Source: Stemphylium vesicarium (lineage: Eukaryota > Ascomycota > Dothideomycetes > Pleosporales > Pleosporaceae). From it: a stretch of DNA of 64,000 bases. Below are positions 8,893 through 20,194 of this stretch, piece after piece; positions within the stretch are counted from its first letter, which is position 1, and each line of letters begins with the position of its first letter. The notes beneath the pieces were generated by a model. It did no database searches. It was not told where the DNA came from and was given only the letters and a program-made list of their open reading frames with translations. A program made the position numbers and the translations under genes. The stretch lies in assembly GCA_004380135.1 (NCBI GenBank), contig QXCR01000012.1, positions 1 to 64,000 on the forward strand, in the 5' to 3' direction.

Positions 8893-10768
8893 CTTTGCGG
8901 ATTGTGTGCTCCAAGGACTGTGTGGAAGATTCAAATGTGCTAGAATCGAGTCCCGAGGCGGTGGTTATAGGAACAGGGTTTTAGTGAGGCTGAGGGGTTG
9001 TTGACGAGTAAGTGAAGGCGCGGTAGAAGATGACGTACGCTCGATCGTGCACGTGCCTCACTGCCCCGCTTCACGCCTCGGCGTGCAAGAAGCTGCTGTG
9101 AACATTGTACGATTGGTCCTACCACGAACGTTACCATCTGCTACACCTCTCTGAAACAACGTGATAAGAGACACAAGAATTGGCACATGAAAAGTGGGAT
9201 GAATTGTTGTGAACTACTGTCGGAAACTCAGGTGAGTTGATGGAGATGGAAACGGGCTAAGCCCAAACAGCAGGCTCCTTGGCAGCACGTGACTGTTCTC
9301 ACGGGCAGGACCTGGAGGCTCCCGAACACAACGTATCGCAGGCGTACCAGTCTATTTTGTTCGGGGGTCCTTAGTCGTTCCATAAATCTTCCCATTTGCG
9401 GTGTCCGGGATAGCCTCATTGACTAGCGGGCAGTAGTTTACAAGGACTCCACAGCAAGATCCCAACTTGATTACGATGCGAAAAGGACGCGTGAATAGTC
9501 AAGGAAAGGAACACCCCCTGGCAGCAACGAACGCGCGCTGATTGTAACAACATTGAGATGTCATTCATGACTCGAGGTGCTCATCCTGTCGCGTTTCCTA
9601 CTTGGGCCCATAATTCTAGAAACGCGACAGTAAGACGCAAGACGGTTTCCAGACAACGGAAGGGTACGTGTTGTTATAAGTGCTTTGACTTCACTATGTT
9701 CCTGTCTTGAATGCTGATCTCCACAAACGGACTCATGTGGAGCTACAAGGTAACAGGTCGCGCAAGAGTATCGAGCAGACTTGTCAACAATCAAGCCCAT
9801 CAAGCCGGGCTAACCTAATATAGTAATTCACGAGCTCACATAGGTTAAAATCTTACTAAATTCGGTTGGATCGGCTTGATCGGCTTGATTGTTGACAAGT
9901 CTGGTATCGAGGACTTGCACAAAATCAAAAGCATTATACCATATCCTGAACCACACGCGATGCACAAAACCCAGTGCTCATTTCGTCACCGTCTTCCGAG
10001 AACCAGCTACCAACTTTAGACTTCAGAACGTCGAGCCTGTACGCCTTTTCCAACTTCTCAATCTCGTTGTGCGTGCAGCGGGGCGCCAACACCCGAAGTG
10101 AATGTCGAAGGGGATTTGTGCGAAATGCTGGGCGAGCATTGATATGCTACATCGTATTGCGTCGTTCGAGGGGTACCCCACAGCTCATTTCGATATCTCC
10201 TAAACTACCTTCAATTCAGCTTGGCGATGTTATGGTGGGAACGTCCTACCGGACTGATGGCGGTTGCTTTTCTGTCTGTCTCATAGGACACGATTCGCCA
10301 GGAAAGCGATTGGGATGCAAGTAGTAAGTAGGGTCGCAAGCGCGATGACGGCTTCAGTTGTTCACGAGGACATGTTTTTAGAATGAAGGATCAAAGACAG
10401 CTTGTTGGATCTTGGAAGCTGCAAAGTGCGAAGTGTTTATTGTATCATGAAATGTCACAACACCTAGGTAATACTAGCCCACAAGTCAGGTTCTGCATTA
10501 TTTGCTTGCTCAATTATAAAAGCAGCTGTCTAGCACAATTTCCTGTTCGAGGCTTAAGTAGAACTACGGCAACTCAGGATTTGCTTGATTGGCCTAATAT
10601 CCGGAGAGGTGTTCGATGCACGGCATCGCGTTTGATTTAGCTTTACGTACTCAGGTTTTGCATCATTGGTCAGCTTGTTGAGCATGGCGTTGTCCTCCAG
10701 TATATCTGCTTCTTTCGGAGAGCTCCCTCTCGCCCCGCATATGTTCTCTTCGTTTTCGACCCTTTTGA
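8893..10768. other. Intergenic, 1.9 kb; only a MITE recognised
   Basis: Apart from the MITE at 9776-9903, nothing coding is convincing here. Frames are short, lack motifs and do not chain through splice sites. The right end probably contains an unlocated first exon of the Clr5-domain gene. Confidence 0.5.
9776..9903. mobile_element. hAT-type MITE, 128 bp
   Basis: The left end reads CAGACTTGTCAACAATCAAG and the right end is its reverse complement. The inverted repeats pair over about 31 bp with one mismatch, leaving an interior of about 65 bp that itself contains a short inverted pair (GGTTA/TAACC). The element is flanked by the exact 8-bp direct repeat GTATCGAG at 9768-9775 and 9904-9911. 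Terminal CAG and an 8-bp target duplication are hallmarks of hAT elements. There is no room for a transposase, so it would move only with help from elsewhere. Confidence 0.85.
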
Positions 10769-10777
10769 CTTCTGCAC

Positions 10778-11846
10778 TTGTGGCATGTAACGTTGTTCTG
10801 TCTCTCCCTGCACAAGAGGCAGCGCACATCGAGAAGTCTAGCTCCTAGAATTGACGAGGAGACCTGGGAACAGCATCGAGTAACCATCCATCGCCTCTTC
10901 ATACTTGAAGACCGGAAATTAGAGGGAGTTGATAGGGTGGTACACATTATGGCAAGGGATTACGGCTTCGCTGCTAGGTAAGTCTTCACCTTGTTGCTTA
11001 GATATTGAACGAGGCTGAGGCTAAAGAATTTTCAGTAAATCGCAGTACGAAGCCCGATTGCGAGGTTGGAAAACCCGGAAGAAAATAAAAGGTCGCGAGT
11101 GGAACGCTATACTGCCTCGTGTTCAGGAAAGAGCGGAACGTGGTAAGCCGAGCAATGTCACTTTCAATGGCATTCCTCTTGACGAGCAACGGGTGTGGAG
11201 AGAGCTTGACCGCCAACGATCCAGTTCCAACTTACGATCGGATAGCGTACAAGGTATGTTTCGTGCTTTCATTAATGCACGTAGCTAATGTCTGGTCATA
11301 GTTGCTCCTGAAATTCCACCAGGCTTTTTGATTCAATCTCCACCAGTTCTAAGCGCATCGGACGAGGCTCCTGTGATGCTCGAAGCGACTCATCAACCTA
11401 CTTTTGGTGCGGCCATGACTGAGAGCAATTCAATTGTCAAAATTGTTACCGCGAAAGACGTAAATGATAAGGAAACCTCAACTACCTCTGAGCCCGTATT
11501 TAAACCCCAAGACAAGGATCGAATCTGGTTCTCGGCGCGCTGCCATTCTGGTACTATGATGCAAAGCCCACGGTCAGAAACGGCAAGATCATCGGGGATA
11601 TCAATAAATATCATAATTCAGCCAGCGACAGAAAGTTCTGAATTTAGAAGAGCCGGATTACCGGTACCCTATGAGCCAAGCACCATGAATTGGATCCGAT
11701 CACAATTGGAGAGCTATAAATCGGCGTCTGTGTACAACTGTGGCATCTGGGAATGTGGACATCGCGGCAATAAGCAAATCGGGTCTCCTCTTATGGACTA
11801 TTGTGAACTCTGTAGATGCATTCATGGCCATCGGCACTTTGGATAG
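10778..11846 (+). CDS. Clr5-domain protein, 5' end unresolved
   Basis: Exons about 10778-10977, 11036-11253 and 11302-11846 join in phase (about 320 residues). The donors are GTAAGT and GTATGT, the acceptors TTCAG and CATAG. The N-terminal block IDEETWEQHRVTIHRLF...LEGVDRVVHIMARDYGF..., continuing across intron 1 into SKSQYEARLRGWKTRKK, is a Clr5 domain (PF14420 pattern), a fungal N-terminal module found in regulators, some with cellulase roles and many unknown. The remaining ~200 residues match nothing I know. There is no ATG between the upstream TGA at 10766 and the domain, so the true start must lie in a further upstream exon; CTGCACAAG at about 10809-10817 could be its acceptor. Expression cannot be judged. 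Confidence 0.65.
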
Positions 11847-12197
11847 CACTCCCGGAGGTGGACTCGTTCTAGCACTTCGGAAGTCAATATTCGATGCTCA
11901 ATAGGCTAAAGCAGGTTCAAGCCGACGGTTCAGGTTCTATCCAGATCCTTCTGCACGAAGTAGACGTAAAGTACTACGTTTGGGACATCTTCCTAGGACC
12001 TCAATATGTCGCCGTGAACCCATGCAAAGACGACCGTTTCGAACGCGTCTAACACGGTGAGCACGGCTGACACACCAACATCCCCGACATGGAAGCTCCT
12101 CTTTTCCCCCGGAACTACGAACCATTTGTTCCATATGTGTGTCGATCTGCTCAGGAACTACGTCGATAACCCATTTGCCGACCAACTGTGATCGCAG
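11847..12197. other. Gap before the first cysteine-rich exon; possible decayed 5' part
   Basis: On the plus strand two short frames look weakly coding: about 11895-12050 (contains YYVWDIFLGPQYVAVNPCKD) and about 12094-12188 (contains NHLFHMCVDLLRNYVDNPF, ending at TGA 12189-12191). They may be the worn 5' part of the cysteine-rich gene at 12198, but no signal peptide or clean splice chain could be drawn. Confidence 0.3.
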
Positions 12198-12389
12198 TTC
12201 GACGTTCCACTCAAGATTAAGTCATTCAAGAATTGCAACTATTCGGCCGACGGGACGTGGCCTGGCTACGTCCACTGCAAAAACCACTTCTTTAGGCCAA
12301 CCAATTGTGTGAAGGACAATAGGTATGCTGAGATCACCACATGCGGAAACTCACGCCCTCGGTTCAGCCGGGGTTATTCTTGCGATTAG
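12198..12389 (+). pseudogene. Cysteine-rich domain, copy A (probable 3' exon)
   Basis: After a CGCAG acceptor-like site the frame is open for 63 codons to TAG at 12387-12389. It contains five cysteines spaced C-x13-C-x9-C-x11-C-x12-C and ends GYSCD. The same arrangement (C-x14-C-x10-C-x12-C-x10-C, ending MYSCRF) occurs 1.2 kb downstream in copy B, where it follows a signal-peptide exon. Shared words include KNC/KDC, ADG, YVHC/HVIC and YSC. No intact upstream exon was found for copy A, and an in-frame TGA lies just before (12189-12191), though it could be intronic. Probably a small secreted protein of unknown function or its remnant. Confidence 0.4.
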
Positions 12390-12956
12390 GCCTGAGGATC
12401 ATCATGGTAAACAAGAACGAAAAGGTCGATTAGTTTCGATGGGACCACTAATGCATGGGAAATTGGGCGGTTGCTACCTATGAGATAGTCACTCATGTCC
12501 AAACGCGGTAGACCATGACCCGATCACCATGTGCAGAACGTAGTCTCGCCGTCCGGGTTCCGATACACCTACCAATGAAACGAGCTTAGATCAAATTCTC
12601 AATAATGTTATCCAGGGTGCCTGCAATACTCTAGAGGAAATAGTGAGTGGTGAATGTAAACCAACTCTCAAGAATGCTGATTACCAAAGAATGACGCATA
12701 CAGGTTCTTCCCTTGAGCATCATCTTTTCGTGGATCATTGCGCGTGGAATACAACTTTCACCTCTCACTCTTATTAATTGTACATTCACTCCTTCCCGAT
12801 CAGTTTACCGCTCGCGTGTCAGCCGGTTGCATGGTTTCACAATCACGTCATCATTGTATAAAAGAATTAGCTCCCTGCGAACGCTGCAAACCTTTTCTTT
12901 TACTCCTCTCAACCCCCTTCACAAGCCCCAATACGACCTCGACTCAATCCTACATA
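12390..12956. other. Promoter-side gap of cysteine-rich copy B
   Basis: No gene seen. The last 100 bp carry a good TATA box and a CA/CT-rich leader typical of a transcribed fungal 5' UTR. Confidence 0.5.
12857..12864 (+). promoter_or_regulatory. TATA box upstream of cysteine-rich copy B
   Basis: TATAAAAG lies 93 bp before the ATG at 12957, followed by a CT/CA-rich leader (ACAAGCCCCAATACGACC). This is the usual layout of strongly regulated genes for secreted fungal proteins, and suggests copy B was recently a working gene. Confidence 0.6.
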
Positions 12957-13636
12957 ATGGGCACGTTGATCAAGCTCGTCCTTGGACTGGTCGCTTTCCT
13001 CCTCTTCGGTGCGACCGCTGCTACGCCAATCGAGCGCACTGATGTGCAAGAGCTTAGTAACGGTACCTTCATCTCCCAGGTTGATAATACCCCCTGCCTT
13101 CCCGTCCGGCTTTTGGAATCCTTGCTGAGCGTGATCAAAGAACGATCGTCCTTTCTCCGTGCAAATTCTTCTCGTCCACCAGTTTGCAACCGACTATTAC
13201 TGGCAAATGTACCAAGGCCCGCCCTCATTGCCGTACAGCCCTGCCACCTCGACCCTTTCAAGATGGCCCGTTGGGCTCACGCGCCTAATTGGAGCCGAGA
13301 CACAATCAAGAATCCCCCGGATGCCCCTTCTGTAAGTTCGTGCTTTCCAATCACTCCCAATGTCGACCATGGCCCGACGTCAGATTTTCGGTCATCTAGG
13401 AAAGAAGAGATGAGGCTGACAGAATTTGCGAATAGATGAAGTTGCCGCTTCTCGAGTTCCTTGGCCACAAAGACTGTGAGTGAAAGGCCGATGGTCATGG
13501 AGATCTAGGCCATGTTATCTGTGGAGGCAAGGACTACTACAAGTACACCATGTGTGAGAAGGACCCGTCGTATGATGACAGGATCATCGATTGCGAGAGC
13601 CTAGAGTACCATCGCATGTATTCGTGTAGATTTTAG
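12957..13636 (+). pseudogene. Secreted cysteine-rich protein, copy B, in-frame TGA
   Basis: The frame starts with a textbook signal peptide: MGTLIK, a hydrophobic LVLGLVAFLLFGATA core, and probable cleavage before TPIERTDV. Exon 1 (12957-13331, exactly 125 codons) ends at a GTAAGT donor. An intron at 13332-13435 (branch-like CTGAC, acceptor ATAG) leads in phase to KLPLLEFLGHKDC. A TGA at 13481-13483 then interrupts; beyond it the frame stays open through the remaining cysteines to TAG at 13634. The stop is CGA-to-TGA by one transition, or the GTGAGT that overlaps it marks a 33-nt intron, which is too short to trust. The later exon-1 sequence looks less like real coding. Role unknown; the layout is that of small secreted proteins acting outside the cell. 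Confidence 0.5.
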
Positions 13637-14400
13637 ACTACAGAGGCAAAGTAGAGGCGGAAGACTCCCTAGAGGTTCCAGTGCAACGATCCTTGGCTTC
13701 TAGCCTCGTTGCTGGTCGCATAGTATAAGGGTCATGGAAGATTGTAGACTTGAGCCTAAATGTAGCGGTCTGCTCCTGTTCCGCCACATTATTGGTCTGA
13801 TTGTGAGGTTATACCTAGACGTACTTACTCCTGCTGTGATGGTCATTTGACCTCTACTATCGCTGCCTTGTTTTTTGACCGCTATGCTGCTTTCAGCTGC
13901 ACCGTGTCTAACCCCACATGATCATAGCAGGGCAAAGCTTGTTGGGACACGATGGGTGCAGTACATCAGAGAAATCGTGGCGCACGCTGGCGTCGTTAGC
14001 GTCGCTAGCGCAAGCGAAGCCACTGCAAATAACCATATGCATACGTCACCGTAAACAAGGCGTGGGGGGAACAGGAGGTGTTTGGAGATGAGATCAATAT
14101 TCATTATCGGATACTAGAAACTTCCACACGCCACAGCGCAAGCTGAGCTAACAAAACAAAATGTAAATAAGAACAAAGAACAAAAACGGTCGAGCTATAC
14201 CATCGACAACAGGGAATCAAATAAAGAATCGAAGAATCATAAGTGAAACCCAACAAAACCAGACAAAAGCAACCCCTGTGCTCCAACTTCAGAAACGCCG
14301 AGGCACCGCTCGTTCCCACCCGCCCACCGTAAACCCGCTAAAGTGTGCAAACCCAAAATGGTGGAAGAAGGTCATGAGAGAAGACAACGTGTCTTCATCT
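13637..14400. other. Intergenic; no gene seen
   Basis: Only short frames without motifs. The right part would carry the 3' UTR of the small minus-strand gene at 14401-14616. Confidence 0.5.
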
Positions 14401-14616
14401 TTAGTTGGTGCTTCCCCTCCGGCTGTCGGCCGGTGTGCTGGGGAAGCTGAAGTCGATTGGCGATGGTGGTGGCGCGGGGGTCTCGTTCACGTCTGAGGAG
14501 CGCGAGGGGATGCTTGATGAGGCCTTGAAAGCAGCGCTGACATCGTGGCCCAGGGTTGAGTTGGTGAAGATGGAGAGGCGCTGGCGAGGGTTGAAGGCGG
14601 AGTTGGCGGAAGGCAT
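14401..14616 (-). CDS. Small Ser/Pro-rich protein of 71 residues
   Basis: A single short exon starts at ATG 14616 in a strong fungal context (CAACCACCAAAATG) behind a CA-rich leader. Codon use is strongly biased to C-ending codons, as in expressed genes of this window. The sequence begins MPSANSAFNPRQRLSIFTN, contains GHDVSAAFKASSSIPSRSS, then a proline run (APPPSP) and a tail SFPSTPADSRRGS. There is no signal peptide or membrane segment; it is probably an intrinsically disordered cytosolic protein. I do not recognise the family. Serines before Pro or Arg (SIPSRSS) suggest phosphorylation sites, by inference only. Confidence 0.6.
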   Translation of the reverse strand: MPSANSAFNPRQRLSIFTNSTLGHDVSAAFKASSSIPSRSSDVNETPAPPPSPIDFSFPSTPADSRRGSTN

Positions 14617-17600
14617 TTTGGTGGTTGATGTGATTGTTTGTTGTGTGTGGTGGTATTAGTACTTGGCTTGCAAGTACTAGTGAATAGAGCAGGGACTTGT
14701 TTGTAGTAGATAAAGTCTGAAGAGCGACGATTAAGTATCCGGTCGGAAAGATCGAAATATGGTAGGGGCCGTGTGTAATGATGCGTTGGTTGTAAATGCA
14801 GGGCCAAGTTATGTTACTCGGGGGAAGGCGCAGAGTTAAGTATTGATGAGTTGTCCTCCGGTAGTGACAACGACGACGAGGCGGCTTAGGGGGCTGGATC
14901 TGGTATCAAGGCTGAACTGCAAGCCTAGAGAAGGGGTGAGTCAGATTTTAATTTCAAGGATAATTGACGGGGGTAGTTTGCGACAGGGCTGATGTTTTGG
15001 CGGTGCGTTGGCATGCACCGGATGCAGGACCACCGTATTTGGCGGAGCCCCGGATTCGAAAATCCCGTCGTGGGGGAGACTAGGTTTCGGGGCTTACTTA
15101 CTCATTGGTAGATGGCTGCTAACTAAAGAGGCGCGTTACACAAGTGTGCGTGTTGTGAGAGAAGGCGCGTGTGTTATGTGGAGTAACCGTCAGACTGGAG
15201 GCGAGGATACGAATGTCTCAGGCGGGACCGAGGAATGTTTTGGCTGGGTAGTATCGGGGAGTTGAAGTGGCTTTGTATAGAAGTAAATCAGGGGTGTCTG
15301 TAAGGTGACGTGTATGTGAGATATGAGTTTGTGTAATGAAGTGAGTGTTGTCTGAGGGGGTGTAGGAGATATCGGTACCGCGCCCAAGGGGGGCGCTTGT
15401 CTTATACCGCGATGTAACAGCAGAGGTACCCGATGGGATCGTTATTTTTCACCGCCCAAGAGACAACCCTGACTCGCATCATTAGCAAGATACAAGGGCC
15501 TCTCTCAAGGGAAAGACGCTTTGAGCTAAAAGCAAAACTGTATCAGCAATCCGATGCGCGCGACCACCCGGGGAAGCGGATTATTGCGACTCCTTGCTTC
15601 GCGACCGACGTTGCACCTGGGGGTGCAAAGCCACCCCACGCCCCGATGCTGATCTGGGCTACACAAGTCGAGGCGATTCTGGGGCGTCCTGTCATCATCG
15701 ACGGCTGCAAGAAGCTGTGCCTGATGCGGAGAGGGGTGCGAAGCGAGCGCGCAATTCATGCGACAAACAAGGCGGCGCACAATCCGTCCGGCGGTTCTGC
15801 AACCTCCCACGCATTCCTCTCCTCTATCAGAACCTTGCTGAGGGTGGAAGGATACCTATCGAAGACGGGCCGAAGAAACAAACCAATACGATTGCGGGCG
15901 TCCGCGGGTAGAAGCCGAAGACGGTATGACGTGGGCGGTCCAGACAACACAGTGTCCTCCGGATTCCTTGTCGCAGCAAAGCAAGGCATCATCACATCAT
16001 CAATCCGGACCGAACAAGTCATTATCTGACCGCTTGTCCAAGGCGCATATACGCATATGCATATCCCACGCGATGCTTGCCGCGGCGCAGGTAGGATGGG
16101 GTAAGTGGAGCTCCGGGCTGCATTCCCCGGATACCAATGCGCTGGGATTCGCCCACACACAAAAACAAGGCGTCTAGAATCCTCACTGGAAGGCTCGGTT
16201 CCGCTGCGATCACCAGGATTCGCGCTGCCCTTGGGACCCGTACAGGCACAGCTCGCATCATACACCACGGCCTCTTTAGTACCGCGCGTCGTCGAGTCAG
16301 TCCGGATGTTTTTTATTCTGGCGTGAAGCGACATGCATGGGAGTCCTGGGAAGAGACTGAGCGTTTCAGTGGTGCGACGCGGAAATAAAGTCCGCAACGT
16401 CTGTCCGCTCGCAATCTTCCTGCAATGCGGCTTCGAGAAGGCTGTTTGGAAGAACGCTCGAGCCGTCATTTGTGTTGGGCGAGGGCTTCCCCTTTGCATT
16501 GCTTCCATCGATCCGACCCCTATGGCGCACGGTAGAAGGCCGGCAGAAAAGTGTCATCTTAGACCTTCCGCTGTCCTGTGTCGGTCTTTGGCCCTGCTTG
16601 TCCCTGTTGTGCTCGCCCAGGCACGAAGCGCGTAGATCGAAGATTTCGGCGCTGCGAGCATTTTTCCTTCCTAACAGCACTATGCCAGCTACTGTGACAG
16701 CATCTAGATGAATCGACGTGCGACGCGTCGTCTGCTGCCTGAGCATCTTCCGAAACTTCCGAACGACTGATCGGCCAGGGATTACAATATAGGGAACTGG
16801 TTTCGGGCTATTTGGTGCGGCGCAAACCTTCCGATTTCTTTTTTTGCCAGGCAATAGCCTGCGCCAATCTCACCTGTCATAGCATGATTAGACTACTACG
16901 TCGAATGGGAAGCCATCGGGAGCCTCGTATGTTGGGAAAAAGCTAACGCAACTCCAACATCACCTCATCATACCTGGGTTGGCCCAGGTAAACTCCTCCT
17001 GGCATTCTCCGCGTCTTTGCCTTTTTCTGAATATTGCTTGCGCAAGCCGCATTCCCCGGATTGACGTAAAGCCTGGTCTGGGGAAATCGATCCTCGTCCT
17101 ACCTTTAGGGTTGTCGGGACATACATCCCCGACATGGGTGCGACGTTGCCTACCGGTGTTGCGCAAAGGATGTCGTACAAGGGATGCGGCGCGCTGGAAA
17201 GAGTGCACCGACAGCCGTGTCATGTTGCGTTCCGCAAGTACCCATTGGCAACTTTGAAATTTTCTAGCGGGTTCTGTAATCCCTAGCGACTGCACCTATC
17301 CGACGACAATCATCCTATTTTCTGACCGGTTGTTCAGCAACTTCACCGCAACTCCACCCCAAGATACCGAGCAAGCCGAGATTTTCGTCGGTGAAGCAGT
17401 TTCTGCGAGCTACAGAAGAGCTTGGTAATCGTCGTCTCCACACATCACCGATCGAGGTGACCATAGCCACGGGGAGATCACGGCCACTGCCCTCAACACA
17501 CCACGTAGCGCGACTATCACGCCTGCTAGGTGGGGGGCATCGATCGATGTGGTGGGTTTCCATGGTTCTCGCAGAAAGGATCTCAATAGCTCATACCAAT

Positions 17601-18564
17601 GAACATTGAGCAAGCTATTCTCGACGATAAGCTGTCACTCTTATTCTACGGTATTGCAAGCATCAACCACCGCATCTGGTGCATACGTGTACTTGGTGGC
17701 AACTTCAACGGCGTTGTCAATAGTGGATGCATCTGCGGAAAACAATGGGTAGCACACCCTCTCTGGTGTAGTGATGCTATACACGACGACGGACTTCCTC
17801 GGTCGCCAGTTGTACTCCATATGTCGCACCCTATTGTGGTATGAAGCCTCCGCACTGTTATGCCCGTGTGCGGCGGCCGGCCGCGAAAGTCTGCAAATAT
17901 AATTCTGCGATTAAAGGTTCAGCCGCTCTCCACAGACTAGACAGAGCCTCTCTACTGGTTGAACGAGCGTCACATTCCCCTAGAGCACATGACCTAAGAG
18001 ATGGCACCCTTCATACATATTCGACTCATAACAACACAGCCAGATGTGTATTCTACTCGGTACTTTTATCCGCATCTCTTGAGTCGTCTATTACCAAGTC
18101 TGCTCGTGGTCAATATGTGCAAGTATCTTGCTCTCTATGTTGGATTTTCTAGTGTAATAGTAAAGCTTGTTGCTAACTTTGGCAGAGATTGTGAGTTGAA
18201 AAGCGACCTTTTTCACCCTTCTTCTTCTTCTTCATGGCAACGAGTGGCAATCTGAGCATGAAAGACTGGGGCCAGCGAGAGAGATATCGAGGTCACGAAC
18301 ATTAGGCGGGGAAAACAACATGATCGGAAGACACTTCATTGGACCGAGAGCACTCCTAGGCTGCTCGATGTTAGATAACGACAAATTGTAGAAGGTATCG
18401 CAATAACACAGTAAGATGCTGCATACGCGCCTCTAATGGCATTGCCGATATCAATCCTCTCCCGTGTTGCAATGTCAGCCACCGAGACGAGTAGCAGTCG
18501 ACCCCTGCACGTGATAGAAACATGACTAGGGTTTACATGGCCCTTCCCAAGCGATACATTCATC
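14617..18564. other. Large gap of 3.9 kb without a recognisable gene
   Basis: Many overlapping frames on both strands (for example 15433-16029 plus and 15756-16508 minus) compete without motifs, codon bias or splice chaining, so none is called. Base composition is ordinary, not AT-rich. It may hold long untranslated regions, a non-coding transcript or ancient degraded sequence. Confidence 0.4.
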
Positions 18565-20192
18565 TCAAATGTAGCGTGGATTATCCTTGACAGTATTCTT
18601 GACCTCCTCCATCGGATCCAGTGCAATGGGCGCTTGGTAAAGCTCAGGTACCCTCGCTCCCATGTACACGTTCGCACACCATGCCGCTTCGGTTGTCGCA
18701 CCCCTCATCTCAAAATACTTCCTCGCAACCATGAGCGGAGTCAATGATCCGAATTTTCCCGTGTACCCAGTCATAGGCCGACAATTGTACGGCACACTCC
18801 GGCAAATGCAGTCTGCGAAGCCACCAAGTTGTCGACCCCACGTCATGAGGTCTTTGGGTTCAAGTTGGCGATATTGTCGCAACAGCTTGAACGTGTTGCC
18901 CTGTATGATCAACATGGCCGTCCAGTAGATCAGATAGCAGATGCCGACGCCGAAGTAGTGAAACTCGAACACAGGGTCGAAAACTCGGTCGGCGCAGATA
19001 TCCAAGAAGCCTTCCATGGATGCTACATCGACTCTATCGTATCGTGGACCGTGCTTCTCGAAGTTTGAGAGCCATTCGAAGGCGCGACTGGCGACTTGCA
19101 GTGAGTCTTCTATCAGACTGTTGATTTCTTCCAGAGGGTATCCTGGCCTGACTATCTTATCTGTGCGTTCTAGAAGCCGTGGTATGCCTATGCAGATGTT
19201 TAGCAGAGCCACATAAGGATCAACTTTGGCGGCTCTAGCTGTCACGGTGAGCCACTCCGGGCTATCTAGCATTGAAGCTTTCCGCATCATGTATCCGACG
19301 CTCAACTGTAGCGATTTAGCAACACCGCAAGATAAACCCGGACGTATCTCTCATACCGAGTTATACCGAATGGCATGAAAGATCTGCATGCTCAATCTGC
19401 TCTCAAACGATCCCGGCCCACGCTGCCTTAACAGATGTAGAAGCCCTTGAAGATGGTAAAAGAAGCCATGGCCCTGCGTCACTCCGACGAAAACCTGTGC
19501 ACTGCATCAGTACTGCTTCTGGTCACATGTAGAATAGATCTTTCTACCTCGTACAGCGTAAGCATATACGTTGACAAGAGGGTTTCGTCTTTGAGAGCGA
19601 CGACAGGATCTTGAATAGCTCGCAGCATCTGGCTTAGTGCCGTGCCGTAGAGTGATCTGGAGCGATGGATGAGCGGATAATTCCTGTTCGCAACAGCTAG
19701 TTGCGCTGCAGACAAAGCGTCTATCGCCGCCTCGAGTACCGGGCTATTTGCAGGCATGGTGGGCAAACCAAGCATTAGTGCCGATGGAGGTGGTAAAGCT
19801 GGGCCTTCGGTTCTAGGAAGATAGAGGGCGATGAAAGTGCCAACATGTTGGATTCGATCTGCAGCAACTGCGCTGACTTGCTTCGGTATAAGCACTTCCA
19901 CGGGCTCAGAATCGGTGTGCCCTGTTCGAACCACAGTCTGCCCTGATGGTTGTTCGGGTTGTTGTGCGCCAGACGAACTCTGACCGGCGTATTTGTAGCG
20001 ATTTTCATCTTCTCTAACCAGGGAGGGCTTTTCACCTTGGATGTCGAAATTGTGAAGGATGAATGCTTGCGTTGGTCGGTACCCAGGACATTTTGTTCCA
20101 CGTCTCAGGCAAGTGTTGCACTCTGGCTTAGCTTCATCGCAACGGACCTTTCTCTTTCTGCATTCAAAGCAACCAGTTGACCTTTTCGGCAT
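18565..20192 (-). CDS. Zn2Cys6 fungal transcription factor
   Basis: Exons 20192-19548, 19494-19357 and 19305-18565 join in phase to 507 residues; introns of 53 and 51 nt end in CACAG and CTACAG. The N-terminus carries the binuclear zinc cluster GCFECRKRKVRCDEAKPECNTCLRRGTKCPGY, pattern C-x2-C-x6-C-x7-C-x2-C-x6-C. The rest is the alpha-helical Fungal_trans_2-like region common in such regulators. It should bind CGG-type DNA sites in the nucleus; targets are unknown. The first ATG of the frame is at 20192, and the codon two positions upstream is GTG. Nothing nearby is an obvious pathway target. Confidence 0.85.
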
Positions 20193-20194
20193 CG

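Noticed and set aside
13476..13508. A 33-nt intron that would remove the TGA in cysteine-rich copy B
   Set aside because: Shorter than any credible intron here and lacks a branch point; the frame is in phase without it, which points to a stop mutation.
15433..16508. Competing frames of 198 (plus) and 250 (minus) codons
   Set aside because: They overlap on opposite strands, have no motifs, no codon bias, and neither joins other exons.
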